DNA from: Jutongia huaianensis
GTDB taxonomy: Bacteria; Bacillota; Clostridia; Lachnospirales; Lachnospiraceae
Direction of reading: 5' to 3'
NCBI RefSeq assembly: GCF_014384985.1
Contig: NZ_JACRSX010000015.1
Span: 17,117 to 81,116 of the forward strand
DNA length: 64,000 nucleotides
Shown: positions 46,991 through 56,261 of the stretch, one piece after another
Position numbering within the stretch: the stretch's first letter is position 1
Layout: every line of letters starts with the position of its first letter
Program-made: the position numbers and the translations under genes
Notes under the pieces: model-generated
What the model was told of the DNA's origin: nothing
The model's database searches: none
What the model saw: only the letters and a program-made list of their open reading frames with translations

Positions 46991-47770
46991 TTACTCTCCC
47001 ATACAGTTTCGGATCATCTCCGGAGTAAATAACTCATTTAATAAATGAATGCTTGTTCCTTTCATCCCGGCAGACCGCGTACAGATGATTCCGGCACTCT
47101 CACATTTTTTTAGTCCGTTCACAATTACGGACCGTGTAATGCCAACCTGATCTGCGAGACGGCTTGTGATCAGCATATTTTTATCCGACTCTTCCAGCTC
47201 ATCCAGCACATAAAGCATTGCTTTTGCCTCCAGTCTGGATAAAGTCCTGATTGCTGCGCGCACATCATTTTCTTTGTGCTGCTCTTCTGAAAGCTCTTCA
47301 CTCTCTGCCCTCTGCATGGCAAGGCCAATCACAGTCATTCCATACTCCATCAGGATAATATCGTCAATGGAAAACACCCCTGACCGGCGATATACAAAAA
47401 GTGTTCCAAGTCTCTTCCCCGCCATATTGACCGGTGCCACCATTGTCTGATAATCCTGCACCTGGTCAAAATTAAATCCCAGGGTCAGCAGATTTACATT
47501 TTCTTTGGTAGACAATATATTCAGAATACGCTCATGGATATCCTTCTGCAGATAATCTCCATAATTGATATCCTGTATCTGCGGTATCACCGGTATATCC
47601 TTTCTCACCCTCATTCCCAGAATCTTACCTTTCCGGCTGAGAAGAAGCACATTAACCTCCATCTCCTGAGACAGCATCCTGCAAAAATCATTAAAATCTA
47701 CTTTTTCTGATTCCTGCCGGTTTAGCAGACGGTATATTTTGCGTGTTTTATCTAACAGCTCTAAGCTCAT
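46991..47770 (-). CDS. codY: Global transcriptional regulator CodY
   Basis: This 259-residue protein has an N-terminal GAF domain that senses branched-chain amino acids and GTP (LLDKTRKIYRLL, VNLLTLGFNFDQVQDYQTMV) and a C-terminal winged helix (ASRLADQVGITRSVIVNGLKK, ESAGIICTRSAGMKGTSIHL). In Firmicutes it represses adaptive genes during growth, and in B. subtilis the fla/che promoter is a target. GGAGGGG precedes the ATG. It lies directly upstream of flgB, as in Bacillus. Confidence 0.97.
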   Translation of the reverse strand: MSLELLDKTRKIYRLLNRQESEKVDFNDFCRMLSQEMEVNVLLLSRKGKILGMRVRKDIPVIPQIQDINYGDYLQKDIHERILNILSTKENVNLLTLGFNFDQVQDYQTMVAPVNMAGKRLGTLFVYRRSGVFSIDDIILMEYGMTVIGLAMQRAESEELSEEQHKENDVRAAIRTLSRLEAKAMLYVLDELEESDKNMLITSRLADQVGITRSVIVNGLKKCESAGIICTRSAGMKGTSIHLLNELFTPEMIRNCMGE

Positions 47771-47837
47771 GGTACCCCTCCATACATCCGGAGCATCCTC
47801 CGGTCAACCCCACGACATTATTCTATGCCAGCAAAAT

Positions 47838-49919
47838 CTATTTCTCTTTTGGTTTTGCCTCCACATAACCACACTGTTCATCCATACATACCAGTTTACT
47901 GCCCTTTTCCAACATAAGTCCGCCGCACTGCGGACATTTCTTTGCCGATGGCTTCTGCCAGGTCATAAAATCGCATTCCGGAAAATTCATGCAGCCAAAA
48001 TACCGTCTGCCCTTTCGGCTCATTTTCATTACAAGATCCCCACCGCAGTTCGGACATTCTACGCCGATCTTCTCAAAAAACGGCTTTGTGTTGCGGCAGT
48101 CAGGAAATCCCGGACAAGCAAGGAACTTTCCATGAGGTCCGTATTTAACCACCATGTTTCTGCCGCATTCCTCACAAATCACGTCTGTGACCTCATCCTC
48201 TATGGTTACTTCCTCCAGTTCCTTCTGTGCAATATCAACCGCCTCTTTCAGATCCGGATAGAAATTTTCAATGACAGTCTTCCATTTAACGGTTCCGTCC
48301 TCTACACAGTCCAGAAGCCCCTCCATCGCAGCCGTAAAGTTTACATCAACGATGCTTGGAAATGATTTCTTCATAATACTGTTTACAACCTCTCCCAGCT
48401 CTGTCACATATAACTGCTTCTGCTCCTTCGCCACATAATGACGATTGATGATCGTCGAAATCGTCGGCGCATAGGTACTTGGACGTCCAATTCCCAGTTC
48501 CTCCAGCGTCTTAACAAGGGAAGCCTCGGTAAAATGTGCCGGTGGCTGTGTAAAATGCTGCTTCTTTTCCAGATTTTCAGCCTTCATTACAGCACCCTTT
48601 GTAATATTTTTCGAAAGGGTTTTCTTTTCGACTTTATCTTCCTCCGTCTGATATACATTCAGATATCCCTGAAAAGCGACCTTAGAGGAAGCCGCTGTGA
48701 AACGATATTTATCAGTATCGATCTTAACAGAAGTAGTTTCATATTTTGCAGCTGCCATCTGGCTTGCCATAAAACGCTTCCAGATCAACTGATATAAACG
48801 GAACTGGTCTCTGTTCAGGGATTCCTTTACCTGTGCCGGTGTCAGATCAATATAAGACGGACGGATTGCCTCATGGGCATCCTGGATCTTTTTGCCGGAC
48901 TTTTTTTCAGCTACACCCTCTGCCAGATATTCCTGTCCGTAATTTTCTGTAATGTAGTCCTTTGCAGCAGCCTTTGCCTCCTCGCTGATACGGGTGGAAT
49001 CCGTACGAAGATATGTGATCAGACCTATGCTGCCTCTGCCCTTTACCGTCACACCTTCATAAAGCCCCTGCGCCAGACGCATGGTCTTCTGTGTGGAAAA
49101 ATTCAATGTTTTTGCAGCCTCCTGCTGCAGAGTACTTGTCGTAAATGGCTGTGGAGCCTTCTTGGTTCTCTGGGATTTTTTGACATCCTCCACATGAAAA
49201 TCAGCTTTTTTCAGAGAAGCAACGATCTCATCCATCTCCTTCTCTGACTCAATTGTCATTTTCTTGGAATGAGTACCGTAAAATTCCGCATTCAACGGCT
49301 TTTTCTCACCATCCATATAAAAATCTGCATTTAAAGTCCAGTATTCTTTGGAGATAAACTCATTGATCTCCGCATCTCTATCAGAAATAATACGCAGGGC
49401 AACCGACTGTACACGGCCTGCACTTAAACCTCTTTTTACCTTTGCCCACAGCACCGGGCTGATCTTATAACCTACCAGACGATCCAAAACACGTCTCGCC
49501 TGCTGTGCATCCACCAGATTCGTGTCGATCGGCCTTGCCTGCTTAATTGCCTGTTTTACTGCATTTTTAGTAATTTCATTAAAGGTGATACGGCTTGTAT
49601 TTTTGTTTTCCAGCTTTAACGCTGTCATCAAATGCCATGATATCGCCTCTCCCTCGCGGTCCGGGTCAGTTGCGAGATATATTTTATCTGCCTTTTTTAC
49701 TTCCTTACGAAGTTTGGCAAGTAATTCTCCTTTTCCTCGAATGGTAATATACTTTGGCTCAAAATCATTATCCACATCAATCCCAAGCTGACTTTTTGGC
49801 AAATCTCTGACATGTCCATTCGACGCAATTACCTCATAGGAACTTCCAAGAAATTTTTTAATAGTCGTCGCCTTTGATGGTGACTCGACAATCACAAGAT
49901 TTTTTGCCATTTTCTCCAT
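47838..49919 (-). CDS. topA: DNA topoisomerase I
   Basis: This 693-residue type IA enzyme relaxes negative supercoils. It has the TOPRIM domain (NLVIVESPSKATTIKKFLG, ATDPDREGEAI), the active-site Tyr in GLITYLRTDSTRIS, and three C-terminal zinc-finger units (CEECGRNM...C, CPNCGGDL...C, CPQCGGLM...C). The start is 49919. The ATG at 49910 (MAKNLVIV) is equally plausible. It lies 38 bp after dprA. Confidence 0.97.
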   Translation of the reverse strand: MEKMAKNLVIVESPSKATTIKKFLGSSYEVIASNGHVRDLPKSQLGIDVDNDFEPKYITIRGKGELLAKLRKEVKKADKIYLATDPDREGEAISWHLMTALKLENKNTSRITFNEITKNAVKQAIKQARPIDTNLVDAQQARRVLDRLVGYKISPVLWAKVKRGLSAGRVQSVALRIISDRDAEINEFISKEYWTLNADFYMDGEKKPLNAEFYGTHSKKMTIESEKEMDEIVASLKKADFHVEDVKKSQRTKKAPQPFTTSTLQQEAAKTLNFSTQKTMRLAQGLYEGVTVKGRGSIGLITYLRTDSTRISEEAKAAAKDYITENYGQEYLAEGVAEKKSGKKIQDAHEAIRPSYIDLTPAQVKESLNRDQFRLYQLIWKRFMASQMAAAKYETTSVKIDTDKYRFTAASSKVAFQGYLNVYQTEEDKVEKKTLSKNITKGAVMKAENLEKKQHFTQPPAHFTEASLVKTLEELGIGRPSTYAPTISTIINRHYVAKEQKQLYVTELGEVVNSIMKKSFPSIVDVNFTAAMEGLLDCVEDGTVKWKTVIENFYPDLKEAVDIAQKELEEVTIEDEVTDVICEECGRNMVVKYGPHGKFLACPGFPDCRNTKPFFEKIGVECPNCGGDLVMKMSRKGRRYFGCMNFPECDFMTWQKPSAKKCPQCGGLMLEKGSKLVCMDEQCGYVEAKPKEK

Positions 49920-49957
49920 ACCATCCTTTCACACTGCAGTATCCTCTCTTGAAATAC

Positions 49958-51052
49958 TTACAGCACTATTGCATAATACTGGTTTCCCACCTGTCTGACT
50001 ACCCCTTTGAGTTCCATAGATAGCAACAGATTCACTGTCCGTTGTACCGATAATCCGGATATCCGGACAAGCTCCGATATATGAATCGGCTCTAAACCTA
50101 AATAAGAATACACTATTTTTTCAGACGTTTCAAGCATAACCTCACATTTTTTCTTCCGGACCGACGCATCTTCATCCATAAATATCCCTAATCCATCAAG
50201 AATATCCCTCGTTTTTGTGACAAGGGCCGCCCCACTTTGGATCAGTTGATTGCTCCCAATATAACAGGGGTTATAAATGTCTCCCGGCACCACAAACACT
50301 TCCTTCCCCTGGTCCAGCCCAAGCTCTGCCGTGATCAGGGAACCGCTTTTCTTTCCCGCCTCGATCACCAGAATTCCATCCGACAATCCACTGATGATCC
50401 GGTTCCTCATAGGAAAATTTGCGGGATACGGCAGCATTCCGGGGCAAAACTCTGAAATCACCCCTCCGTTTTCCTGCATCAGCATATAACTTTCGATATG
50501 ATTCTCAGGATAACACCGGTCAATTCCACAGCCAAGAACACCATATGTTCTGCCTCCCGCCACAGTCAGAACACCATTCTGTGCAGTAACATCAACGCCT
50601 CTCGCCAGACCGCTCACCACAGCAATCCCATTTTCCGCCAGCTCTCTTCCAAACTGTCTGGCTGTTTCCAGGCCTGCGTGACTGACATTGCGCGCTCCTA
50701 CTACAGCGACTGAAGGTATGTCTCCTGCCGGAAGGCTTCCCTTGTAAAATAAGGAATACGGAGGATCCGGTATATGTTTTAATTTGTCCGGATAATCCGG
50801 ATGCGACAGACTTGTAAAATGAATTTCTTTTTTACAAAGCTCCTCCCAATCTTTCTGAATCTGATCAGTATTCCGGGATGCCATCAGCGTTTCTATGTCT
50901 TTTGTGCGCAGCGAAGAAATTTCCTGCAGCTGTTCTCTTTTCAGCCGGAAAATATCCTCCGGAGCTCCAAATCGTTCCAATAACGCTTTAATCTTTCGAC
51001 ATCCAATTCCGGGAATAGAGGAAAGCCAGAATTCATATTGCACTTTCTTCAT
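49958..51052 (-). CDS. dprA: DNA processing protein DprA
   Basis: This 364-residue protein binds incoming single-stranded DNA and loads RecA. It has an N-terminal helix-hairpin-helix part (IPGIGCRKIKALLERFG), a Rossmann-like core (VVGARNVSHAGLETARQFG, GIAVVSGLARGVD, YGVLGCGIDRCYP, KSGSLITAELGLDQG) and a C-terminal winged-helix part (IHISELVRISGLSVQRTVNL). The start overlaps the comM stop (ATGA). Confidence 0.95.
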   Translation of the reverse strand: MKKVQYEFWLSSIPGIGCRKIKALLERFGAPEDIFRLKREQLQEISSLRTKDIETLMASRNTDQIQKDWEELCKKEIHFTSLSHPDYPDKLKHIPDPPYSLFYKGSLPAGDIPSVAVVGARNVSHAGLETARQFGRELAENGIAVVSGLARGVDVTAQNGVLTVAGGRTYGVLGCGIDRCYPENHIESYMLMQENGGVISEFCPGMLPYPANFPMRNRIISGLSDGILVIEAGKKSGSLITAELGLDQGKEVFVVPGDIYNPCYIGSNQLIQSGAALVTKTRDILDGLGIFMDEDASVRKKKCEVMLETSEKIVYSYLGLEPIHISELVRISGLSVQRTVNLLLSMELKGVVRQVGNQYYAIVL

Positions 51053-52605
51053 GACCTTCCCCCCTCCCCCCAGTATCTTCTGTCGATGGAGCGGTAAAAA
51101 ACAGCCTCGGAAATATGTTCTTTTTCAATCCGGTCACTGCCGGCAAGATCCGCAATAGTTCGTCCAACCTTTAAAATTTTATGATATGCTCTGGCGCTAA
51201 ATTCCATTTTTTGAAAGATACACTTCAGAAAGTCCGATGCCTCCTGAGACATCCGGCAATACTGTTTTATTTTCTGCGGCGTCAGGTCGGAGTTATGGCA
51301 AAATGCTTCCTCCGCATACCTCTTCCATTGAAGTTTTTGTGCTTTTTCTACCCGTTTACGGATCATTGCAGAAGAATCCGGTTCCTGACAGGCGCTATCT
51401 TCCTCCAGCTGATGATACTCCAACGGCATTGTTTCCGTACAGATATCAATCCGGTCCAGCAAAGGCCGGCTGATCCTGCCCAGATATCTTCGCACCTGCC
51501 CCGGAGTGCAGTTACACTTTTTACGGTCCGGATACCATCCACAACGGCACGGGTTCATGGCAGCCATCAGAAGCGTATGCGCCGGATACCTGCAGCTTCC
51601 CCGAAGTCTCGACACATGGACCCATCCATCTTCCAGTGGCTGACGAAGGACCTCCAGAGTATTTCTCTCAAACTCCGGAAGCTCATCCAGAAATAAGACA
51701 CCGCCTGATGCAAGACTGATCTCTCCCGGTCTGGGGTAAGTGCCTCCTCCGATCAACGCTCTCTGTGTCGCCGTATGATGCGGAGAACGAAACGGACGTT
51801 TTGTTACCAGCGGCGTCTCGCCGGACAACAGTCCGGCCACACTGTAGATCTGTGATATTTCCATCTGTTCCTCAAAGGTCATTGCAGGTAAAATGCCACT
51901 CATTCTCCCGGCGATCATAGACTTGCCGGATCCCGGCGGACCGATCAACAGCAGGTTATGCATTCCGGCTGCTGCCACCTCCGCAGCTCTTCTCGCCGTT
52001 TCCTGTCCCAGTACCTCTTTAAAATCCGGTTCTGTTGGATCCGTTTGCTCTGCCCCGGTACGACCTCCGGATGGCCGGTACACCGTTCTGTCTAAATCTC
52101 CCTCTAACAGATCCACAGCCTGCCTGAGATTTGTGACACCGATAACCTTCATCTCCCGTACCACAGATGCTTCCTCCTGATTGTCCCGAGACAAAATACA
52201 GTATTTTACTCCATGGGCCAGAGCCGCATATACCATAGGCAATACCCCGTTTACCGGACGCACTTCCCCCTCCAGACTCAGCTCTCCAATAAACAATATA
52301 TCATTAAAATCAGATTTGGAAATATAACCGTACGCAGATAATACCGCAACTGCGATCGCCAGATCATAACCTGTACCATCCTTCCGGATATCTGCCGGTG
52401 AAAGATTGACCGTCACCCTCCTCGGAGGAAAACGAAAGCCCGTGTTCTGCAATGCAACACGAACACGTTCTTTGGCCTCCTTCGTCTCGCAGGACAGGTC
52501 CCCTACCAAAGAAAAAACAGGCAGCCCATCAGATATGTCTGCCTCAATCTGAACCATGTGGCCTTCAATTCCCTGAATCGCCACGCTAAATGTTTTGCTA
52601 TACAT
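51049..52605 (-). CDS. comM: ComM/YifB family Mg-chelatase-like AAA+ ATPase
   Basis: This 518-residue AAA+ protein has an N-terminal Lon-type S16 fold (FSLVGDLSCETKEAKERVR), Walker A LIGPPGSGKSMIAGRM, FRSPHHTAT, GEISLASGGVLFLDELPEF and MAAMNPCRCG. In other species it is a helicase for branch migration in natural transformation. The start at 52605 has AAAGGAG. The longer frame to 52680 runs into the upstream terminator. It is coupled to dprA, another DNA-uptake protein. Confidence 0.93.
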   Translation of the reverse strand: MYSKTFSVAIQGIEGHMVQIEADISDGLPVFSLVGDLSCETKEAKERVRVALQNTGFRFPPRRVTVNLSPADIRKDGTGYDLAIAVAVLSAYGYISKSDFNDILFIGELSLEGEVRPVNGVLPMVYAALAHGVKYCILSRDNQEEASVVREMKVIGVTNLRQAVDLLEGDLDRTVYRPSGGRTGAEQTDPTEPDFKEVLGQETARRAAEVAAAGMHNLLLIGPPGSGKSMIAGRMSGILPAMTFEEQMEISQIYSVAGLLSGETPLVTKRPFRSPHHTATQRALIGGGTYPRPGEISLASGGVLFLDELPEFERNTLEVLRQPLEDGWVHVSRLRGSCRYPAHTLLMAAMNPCRCGWYPDRKKCNCTPGQVRRYLGRISRPLLDRIDICTETMPLEYHQLEEDSACQEPDSSAMIRKRVEKAQKLQWKRYAEEAFCHNSDLTPQKIKQYCRMSQEASDFLKCIFQKMEFSARAYHKILKVGRTIADLAGSDRIEKEHISEAVFYRSIDRRYWGEGGRS

Positions 52606-52668
52606 ATTGACTCCTTTCGCCTGCGGCAAAAGAAGCTTCCCCTCAGTATATACTTCACAAAAGAAAAA

Positions 52669-52703
52669 GACAGGCTTCACGACACATCAGTCGAAAACCT
52701 GTC
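52669..52703 (-). terminator. Intrinsic terminator of nrdR
   Basis: A long stem, with outer arms GACAGG (52669-52674) and CCTGTC (52698-52703) and further pairing inside, is followed on the minus strand by TTTTTCTT. It lies about 50 bp after the nrdR stop and before comM. Confidence 0.8.
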
Positions 52704-52751
52704 TGTCATTTTCAGCATTATAACACTGCTGGTATCAAAAAACAATCCCTA

Positions 52752-53204
52752 TTATTTATTGAGCATTTTTTTGATCTCATCCATAAAGATGCTGACATCC
52801 TTAAACTCGCGGTATACGGAAGCAAATCTCACATAGGCAACCGGATCCAGCTTTTCCAGATGATCCATCACAAGCTCACCAATATAGCTGCTGGGAATTT
52901 CTCTTTTTTCCTGATTGAAGATCTCTGCCTCCACCTGATCAACCAATGCATTCATCTGATCGATGGATACGGCACGCTTATGACATGAACGAAATACACC
53001 ACTCTCAATCTTTGTCCTGTCATAGCTTTCCCTACTCTGATCCTTTTTGATAACAACTAAAGGAATTGCCTCAACCTTTTCATAAGTTGTAAAACGCTTT
53101 CCACACTTGTCACATTGTCTCCTGCGCCGGATCGATGAATTATCATCTGCCGGTCTGGAATCGATCACCCTTGTATCGTCCTCCCCACAATACGGACATT
53201 TCAT
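52752..53204 (-). CDS. nrdR: Ribonucleotide reductase repressor NrdR
   Basis: This 150-residue regulator has an N-terminal zinc ribbon (MKCPYCGEDDTRVIDSRP, CDKCGKRFTTYE) and an ATP cone (VVIKKDQSRESYDRTKIESG, FRSCHKRAVS). It senses ATP/dATP and represses nrd operons. The start at 53204 has GGAGGT at good spacing. No nrd genes or clear NrdR boxes are in the window. Confidence 0.96.
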   Translation of the reverse strand: MKCPYCGEDDTRVIDSRPADDNSSIRRRRQCDKCGKRFTTYEKVEAIPLVVIKKDQSRESYDRTKIESGVFRSCHKRAVSIDQMNALVDQVEAEIFNQEKREIPSSYIGELVMDHLEKLDPVAYVRFASVYREFKDVSIFMDEIKKMLNK

Positions 53205-53236
53205 GCCTTTTACCTCCATCTTTTGTTCTTAGCAAC

Positions 53237-53265
53237 ATTATCGTTCAAACAAACAAAAAATGCAA
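53237..53265 (-). promoter_or_regulatory. Sigma-A-type promoter of nrdR
   Basis: TTGCAT (53265-53260), a 17-nt T-rich spacer and GATAAT (53242-53237) lie between ylmC and nrdR. Confidence 0.6.
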
Positions 53266-53275
53266 GCAGATATTT

Positions 53276-53542
53276 TTATTCGTCCCACTGGCATTTTTTC
53301 AGGCACTTTTCCCGTTCTGCTTCCACAAGGATCACATCTGTCCCAATCCGCTGGATCTGCTCATAGGAAATAATATATTCCTGATCTCTTCCAAGAATCC
53401 CCAGCACCTTGCATGGACCGGGGATGATCAGATTGCAGATCCGACCTGTTTTTATCTCGAAATCCACATCACAAACATTTCCCAGTCTCTCGCCGTCGCA
53501 GATATTGATCACTTCCTTTTCCCTCAACTCTGACATCCGCAT
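53276..53542 (-). CDS. ylmC: YlmC/YmxH family PRC-barrel sporulation protein
   Basis: This 88-residue PRC-barrel protein contains MSELREKEVINICDGERLGN and VDFEIKTGRICNLIIPG, typical of the YlmC/YmxH family found beside sigG in spore formers. It has two C-terminal Cys residues (CLKKCQ). Its molecular role is not established. It is 52 bp after sigG. Confidence 0.88.
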   Translation of the reverse strand: MRMSELREKEVINICDGERLGNVCDVDFEIKTGRICNLIIPGPCKVLGILGRDQEYIISYEQIQRIGTDVILVEAEREKCLKKCQWDE

Positions 53543-53594
53543 AAAATCACTCCATTTTTCGAGGATTACTTAAGCTTATGCAAAATTTCAGTCT

Positions 53595-54371
53595 CTATGC
53601 AAGATAATTTTTCATGGACCGGAGAGCTCTTTTTTCCAGCCGGCTCACCTGTGCCTGTGAAATCTGTATTTCCTGCGCCACCTCCATCTGGGTTTTTCCT
53701 TCAAAATATCTCAGTTCAATGATCCTGTGTTCTCTCTGGCTTAAGCGGTCAATCGCTGCTTTTAATGAGATCTGCTCAACCCACTTTTCTTCCTTATTCT
53801 TTTTATCACTGATCTGATCCATAATATAAAGATTATCCCCACTTTCGGCATAAACCGGCTCGTAAAGGGATACCGGACTTTGAATAGCATCCAGTGCAAA
53901 CACAATATCCTGTGCCGGAATCTCCAGCTTTTGAGCCAGCTCCTCCACCGTAGGCTCTTTATCCGAGACCTTCATCATGGATTCTTTCATATAAATTGCT
54001 TTATATGCCGTATCCCGTATGGATCTGCTGACCCGGATACTGTTGTTATCCCGGAGATACCTTCTCACCTCACCGATGATCATGGGTACGGCATAGGTGC
54101 TAAACTTTACATTAAGTGTAGTATCAAAATTATCAACGGCTTTCATCAGCCCAATACACCCGATCTGAAACAGATCGTCTACATTTTCATTAGAGCCGGA
54201 AAACCGCTGGATAATACTTAATACCAGCCGGAGATTTCCCTTAATAAACTTCTCTCTCGCCTCTTTGTCCCCCTGTTGTATCTTTTCAAATAATTCTGTC
54301 TTTTCCTCATTCGTCAACAATGGTAACTGGGATGTATTTACCCCGCAAATCTCTACTTTATACATTGCCAT
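53595..54371 (-). CDS. sigG: Late forespore sigma factor SigG
   Basis: This 258-residue protein begins YKVEICGVNTSQLPLLTNEE, the SigG signature. Region 2 is GNLRLVLSIIQRF then LFQIGCIGLMKAVDNFD and KFSTYAVPMIIGEVRRYLRD. Region 4 is GKTQMEVAQEIQISQAQVSR. It drives late forespore genes during sporulation. GGAGAA precedes the ATG. It lies downstream of sigE, as in Bacillus and Clostridium. Confidence 0.97.
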   Translation of the reverse strand: MAMYKVEICGVNTSQLPLLTNEEKTELFEKIQQGDKEAREKFIKGNLRLVLSIIQRFSGSNENVDDLFQIGCIGLMKAVDNFDTTLNVKFSTYAVPMIIGEVRRYLRDNNSIRVSRSIRDTAYKAIYMKESMMKVSDKEPTVEELAQKLEIPAQDIVFALDAIQSPVSLYEPVYAESGDNLYIMDQISDKKNKEEKWVEQISLKAAIDRLSQREHRIIELRYFEGKTQMEVAQEIQISQAQVSRLEKRALRSMKNYLA

Positions 54372-54426
54372 GAGCGTTCTCCATTCTGCGAAAGAATTTT
54401 CTGTACAGCCAGAGCTGCCGTGAGCC

Positions 54427-54445
54427 GCCGGTTATGATTACCGGC
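54427..54445 (-). other. Hairpin in the sigE-sigG gap
   Basis: GCCGGT and ACCGGC form a perfect 6-bp stem with a 7-nt loop, midway in the 105-bp gap. It lacks a T-tract. I could not identify a sigma-F or sigma-G promoter here with confidence, although one would be expected from B. subtilis. Confidence 0.45.
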
Positions 54446-54476
54446 TATGTAAGTAGGATTTGCGATTCCGCTTTTT

Positions 54477-55223
54477 TTATACCTGTTCCAGACGCATGAT
54501 CTCTTTTTTCAATCTTTTAATGATCTTCTTTTCTAACCTGGATATATAGGATTGGGAAATACCAAGTAAATCAGCCACCTCCTTCTGTGTTCTCTCTGTC
54601 CCATCCTTTGTGTTCAGCCCAAAACGAAGCTCAATGATCATCCGCTCCCTTTCTCCCAGCTTATCCAATGCCATCCGCAGAAGTTTCCGGTCTACCTCCT
54701 CCTCCAGATTTTTGGAAATAATATTCTCATCTGTCCCCAGAATATCGGAAAGCAGCAGTTCATTTCCGTCCCAGTCCACATTGAGGGGTTCATCAATGGA
54801 CACCTCCATTTTGACCTTATTGTTTCTCCTCAGATACATTAATATTTCATTTTCAATACATCTGGAGGCATATGTGGCAAGCTTGATATTTTTCAGAGGA
54901 TTAAAGGTATTGATTGCCTTGATCAGTCCAATCGTTCCAATAGAGATCAGGTCCTCCACACCAATCCCTGTATTATCAAACTTTTTAGCAATATACACCA
55001 CAAGCCTCAGATTATGTTCAATCAGGCGACTTCTGGCATTCTGATCCTCTTCCGTTCCCAAAAGATCAAGTATTTTGCTTTCCTCTTCTCTGCTAAACGG
55101 CGCCGGAAGGATTTCCGCTCCGCCGATATAATGGATCTCTCCTCCCTTTTTCGGTAGAAACCATCCGCGCAGCTCCGGCATAATACGAAGCTGAAATTTA
55201 TTTGGCATGCTTATTTTAATCAT
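54477..55223 (-). CDS. sigE: Mother-cell sigma factor pro-SigE
   Basis: This 248-residue protein is made as an inactive precursor. The N-terminal pro-sequence of about 30 residues ends before [19 protein letters not shown], matching the SpoIIGA cleavage region of B. subtilis pro-SigE. Region 2 ([38 protein letters not shown]) and region 4 ([19 protein letters not shown]) are intact. AAAGGA precedes the ATG. It lies 18 bp after spoIIGA, its protease gene. Confidence 0.97.
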   Translation of the reverse strand: MIKISMPNKFQLRIMPELRGWFLPKKGGEIHYIGGAEILPAPFSREEESKILDLLGTEEDQNARSRLIEHNLRLVVYIAKKFDNTGIGVEDLISIGTIGLIKAINTFNPLKNIKLATYASRCIENEILMYLRRNNKVKMEVSIDEPLNVDWDGNELLLSDILGTDENIISKNLEEEVDRKLLRMALDKLGERERMIIELRFGLNTKDGTERTQKEVADLLGISQSYISRLEKKIIKRLKKEIMRLEQV

Positions 55224-55241
55224 TCTTTCATCCTTTCTATT

Positions 55242-56069
55242 TTATTTTCTGCCATACATAATCAATTGTACTGCAGAATCTTCTGACAATTTGGGACTGA
55301 CTGCCGCAAGGAAGTTCCGTACCTCCGAGCCATCCTGCAGAGACAGTCTGGGAATCCGGTATGCTGTCAGCATCCCGTCCCCTCCAATGGACTGAAAAGG
55401 AATTAAAAGAGGAGGCCGGGTTTTCGTTATTTCCAACTGTTGTGCCAGTGTCTCTCCAATGATCATAACCCGTTCTCCACTATAAGGGCTCACAAGACAG
55501 TTGCCGGTATCCAGCATAACCCGCAAAGGATAACGTCTGCCGTTTCCCATAATGATCACGCCGTCCATGGTATTTACCCTTTTATCCCCCTGCCGCAGAT
55601 AACGTTCCATAATATAAAACACCAGCCATATCCCGGCCGTTCCTGCAAACAGTGTCCATATTCCTGTAGTATGCTCTTTTCCCATCCACTCTCTGCATAA
55701 TAATAATGCTCCCCCTGTCAAAACGCTCACCTGAAGAAAATAAAGCAGATCCTTTAATAATTCCCGGAACTGTTTCTCCCAAAAACAAAACTGAAGCATT
55801 TCAAAAGCAAATAAAATTTCCAACACGATCAGGCCGGCGGGCATACCATTCTGCCAGAAAAGAATTTCATTTTTACCATTATGCTCTTTCAACTGCTGCA
55901 GCCACCATACAAGCACTGCTGTCATCTGACCGCTTTCCAGCAGAGATACTCCTATAAGACGCCATTTTCTGAGATACTTTCGTCTTATAATTGCCGTCAT
56001 CCCCAACAGAAACAGGTTCATTATGAAGTTCAAAAGCCAGAAGATATCCCAATAAAATGCAATTCTCAT
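55242..56069 (-). CDS. spoIIGA: Sigma-E processing peptidase SpoIIGA
   Basis: This 275-residue protein has about five membrane helices in the first 150 residues, then an aspartic protease domain with the active-site motif MLDTGNCLVSPYSG. It cleaves pro-SigE in the mother cell membrane after a forespore signal. The start at 56069 overlaps the stop of a three-codon reading frame (ATG ATC AGA TGA) that has the AAAGGAG site. Translation of spoIIGA may thus be coupled to it. Confidence 0.94.
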   Translation of the reverse strand: MRIAFYWDIFWLLNFIMNLFLLGMTAIIRRKYLRKWRLIGVSLLESGQMTAVLVWWLQQLKEHNGKNEILFWQNGMPAGLIVLEILFAFEMLQFCFWEKQFRELLKDLLYFLQVSVLTGGALLLCREWMGKEHTTGIWTLFAGTAGIWLVFYIMERYLRQGDKRVNTMDGVIIMGNGRRYPLRVMLDTGNCLVSPYSGERVMIIGETLAQQLEITKTRPPLLIPFQSIGGDGMLTAYRIPRLSLQDGSEVRNFLAAVSPKLSEDSAVQLIMYGRK

Positions 56070-56108
56070 CTGATCATTCTGTCATCTCCTTTCCGTTTTC
56101 TAAAAATA

Positions 56109-56141
56109 ATTATATGCAAGCCTTCTTGAGAAAAATGTCAA
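56109..56141 (-). promoter_or_regulatory. spoIIG-type promoter with overlong spacer and Spo0A-box-like site
   Basis: Consensus TTGACA (56141-56136) and consensus TATAAT (56114-56109) are separated by 21 nt. The -35 box is part of TTTGACA, one mismatch from the reverse of the 0A heptamer TGTCGAA. A second heptamer, TGTCGAG, lies at 56183-56177. In B. subtilis the spoIIG promoter has a 22-bp spacer and needs Spo0A-P bound over the -35. Confidence 0.7.
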
Positions 56142-56150
56142 ACAGAGGCG

Positions 56151-56196
56151 AAAAGAAAAAAAGTCGTGTCTGTCATCTCGACAAAACACGACTTTT
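56151..56196 (-). terminator. Intrinsic terminator of the LTA-synthase-like gene
   Basis: AAAAGTCGTGT (56159-56169) and ACACGACTTTT (56186-56196) form an 11-bp stem followed on the minus strand by TTTTTCTTTT. The loop carries the 0A-box-like TGTCGAG. Confidence 0.87.
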
Positions 56197-56261
56197 CCAG
56201 TCAACATTTTTCATTTTATAGTTTATGATATTCTGTCACTCTGCCACGTCTCCTTGGAAAC

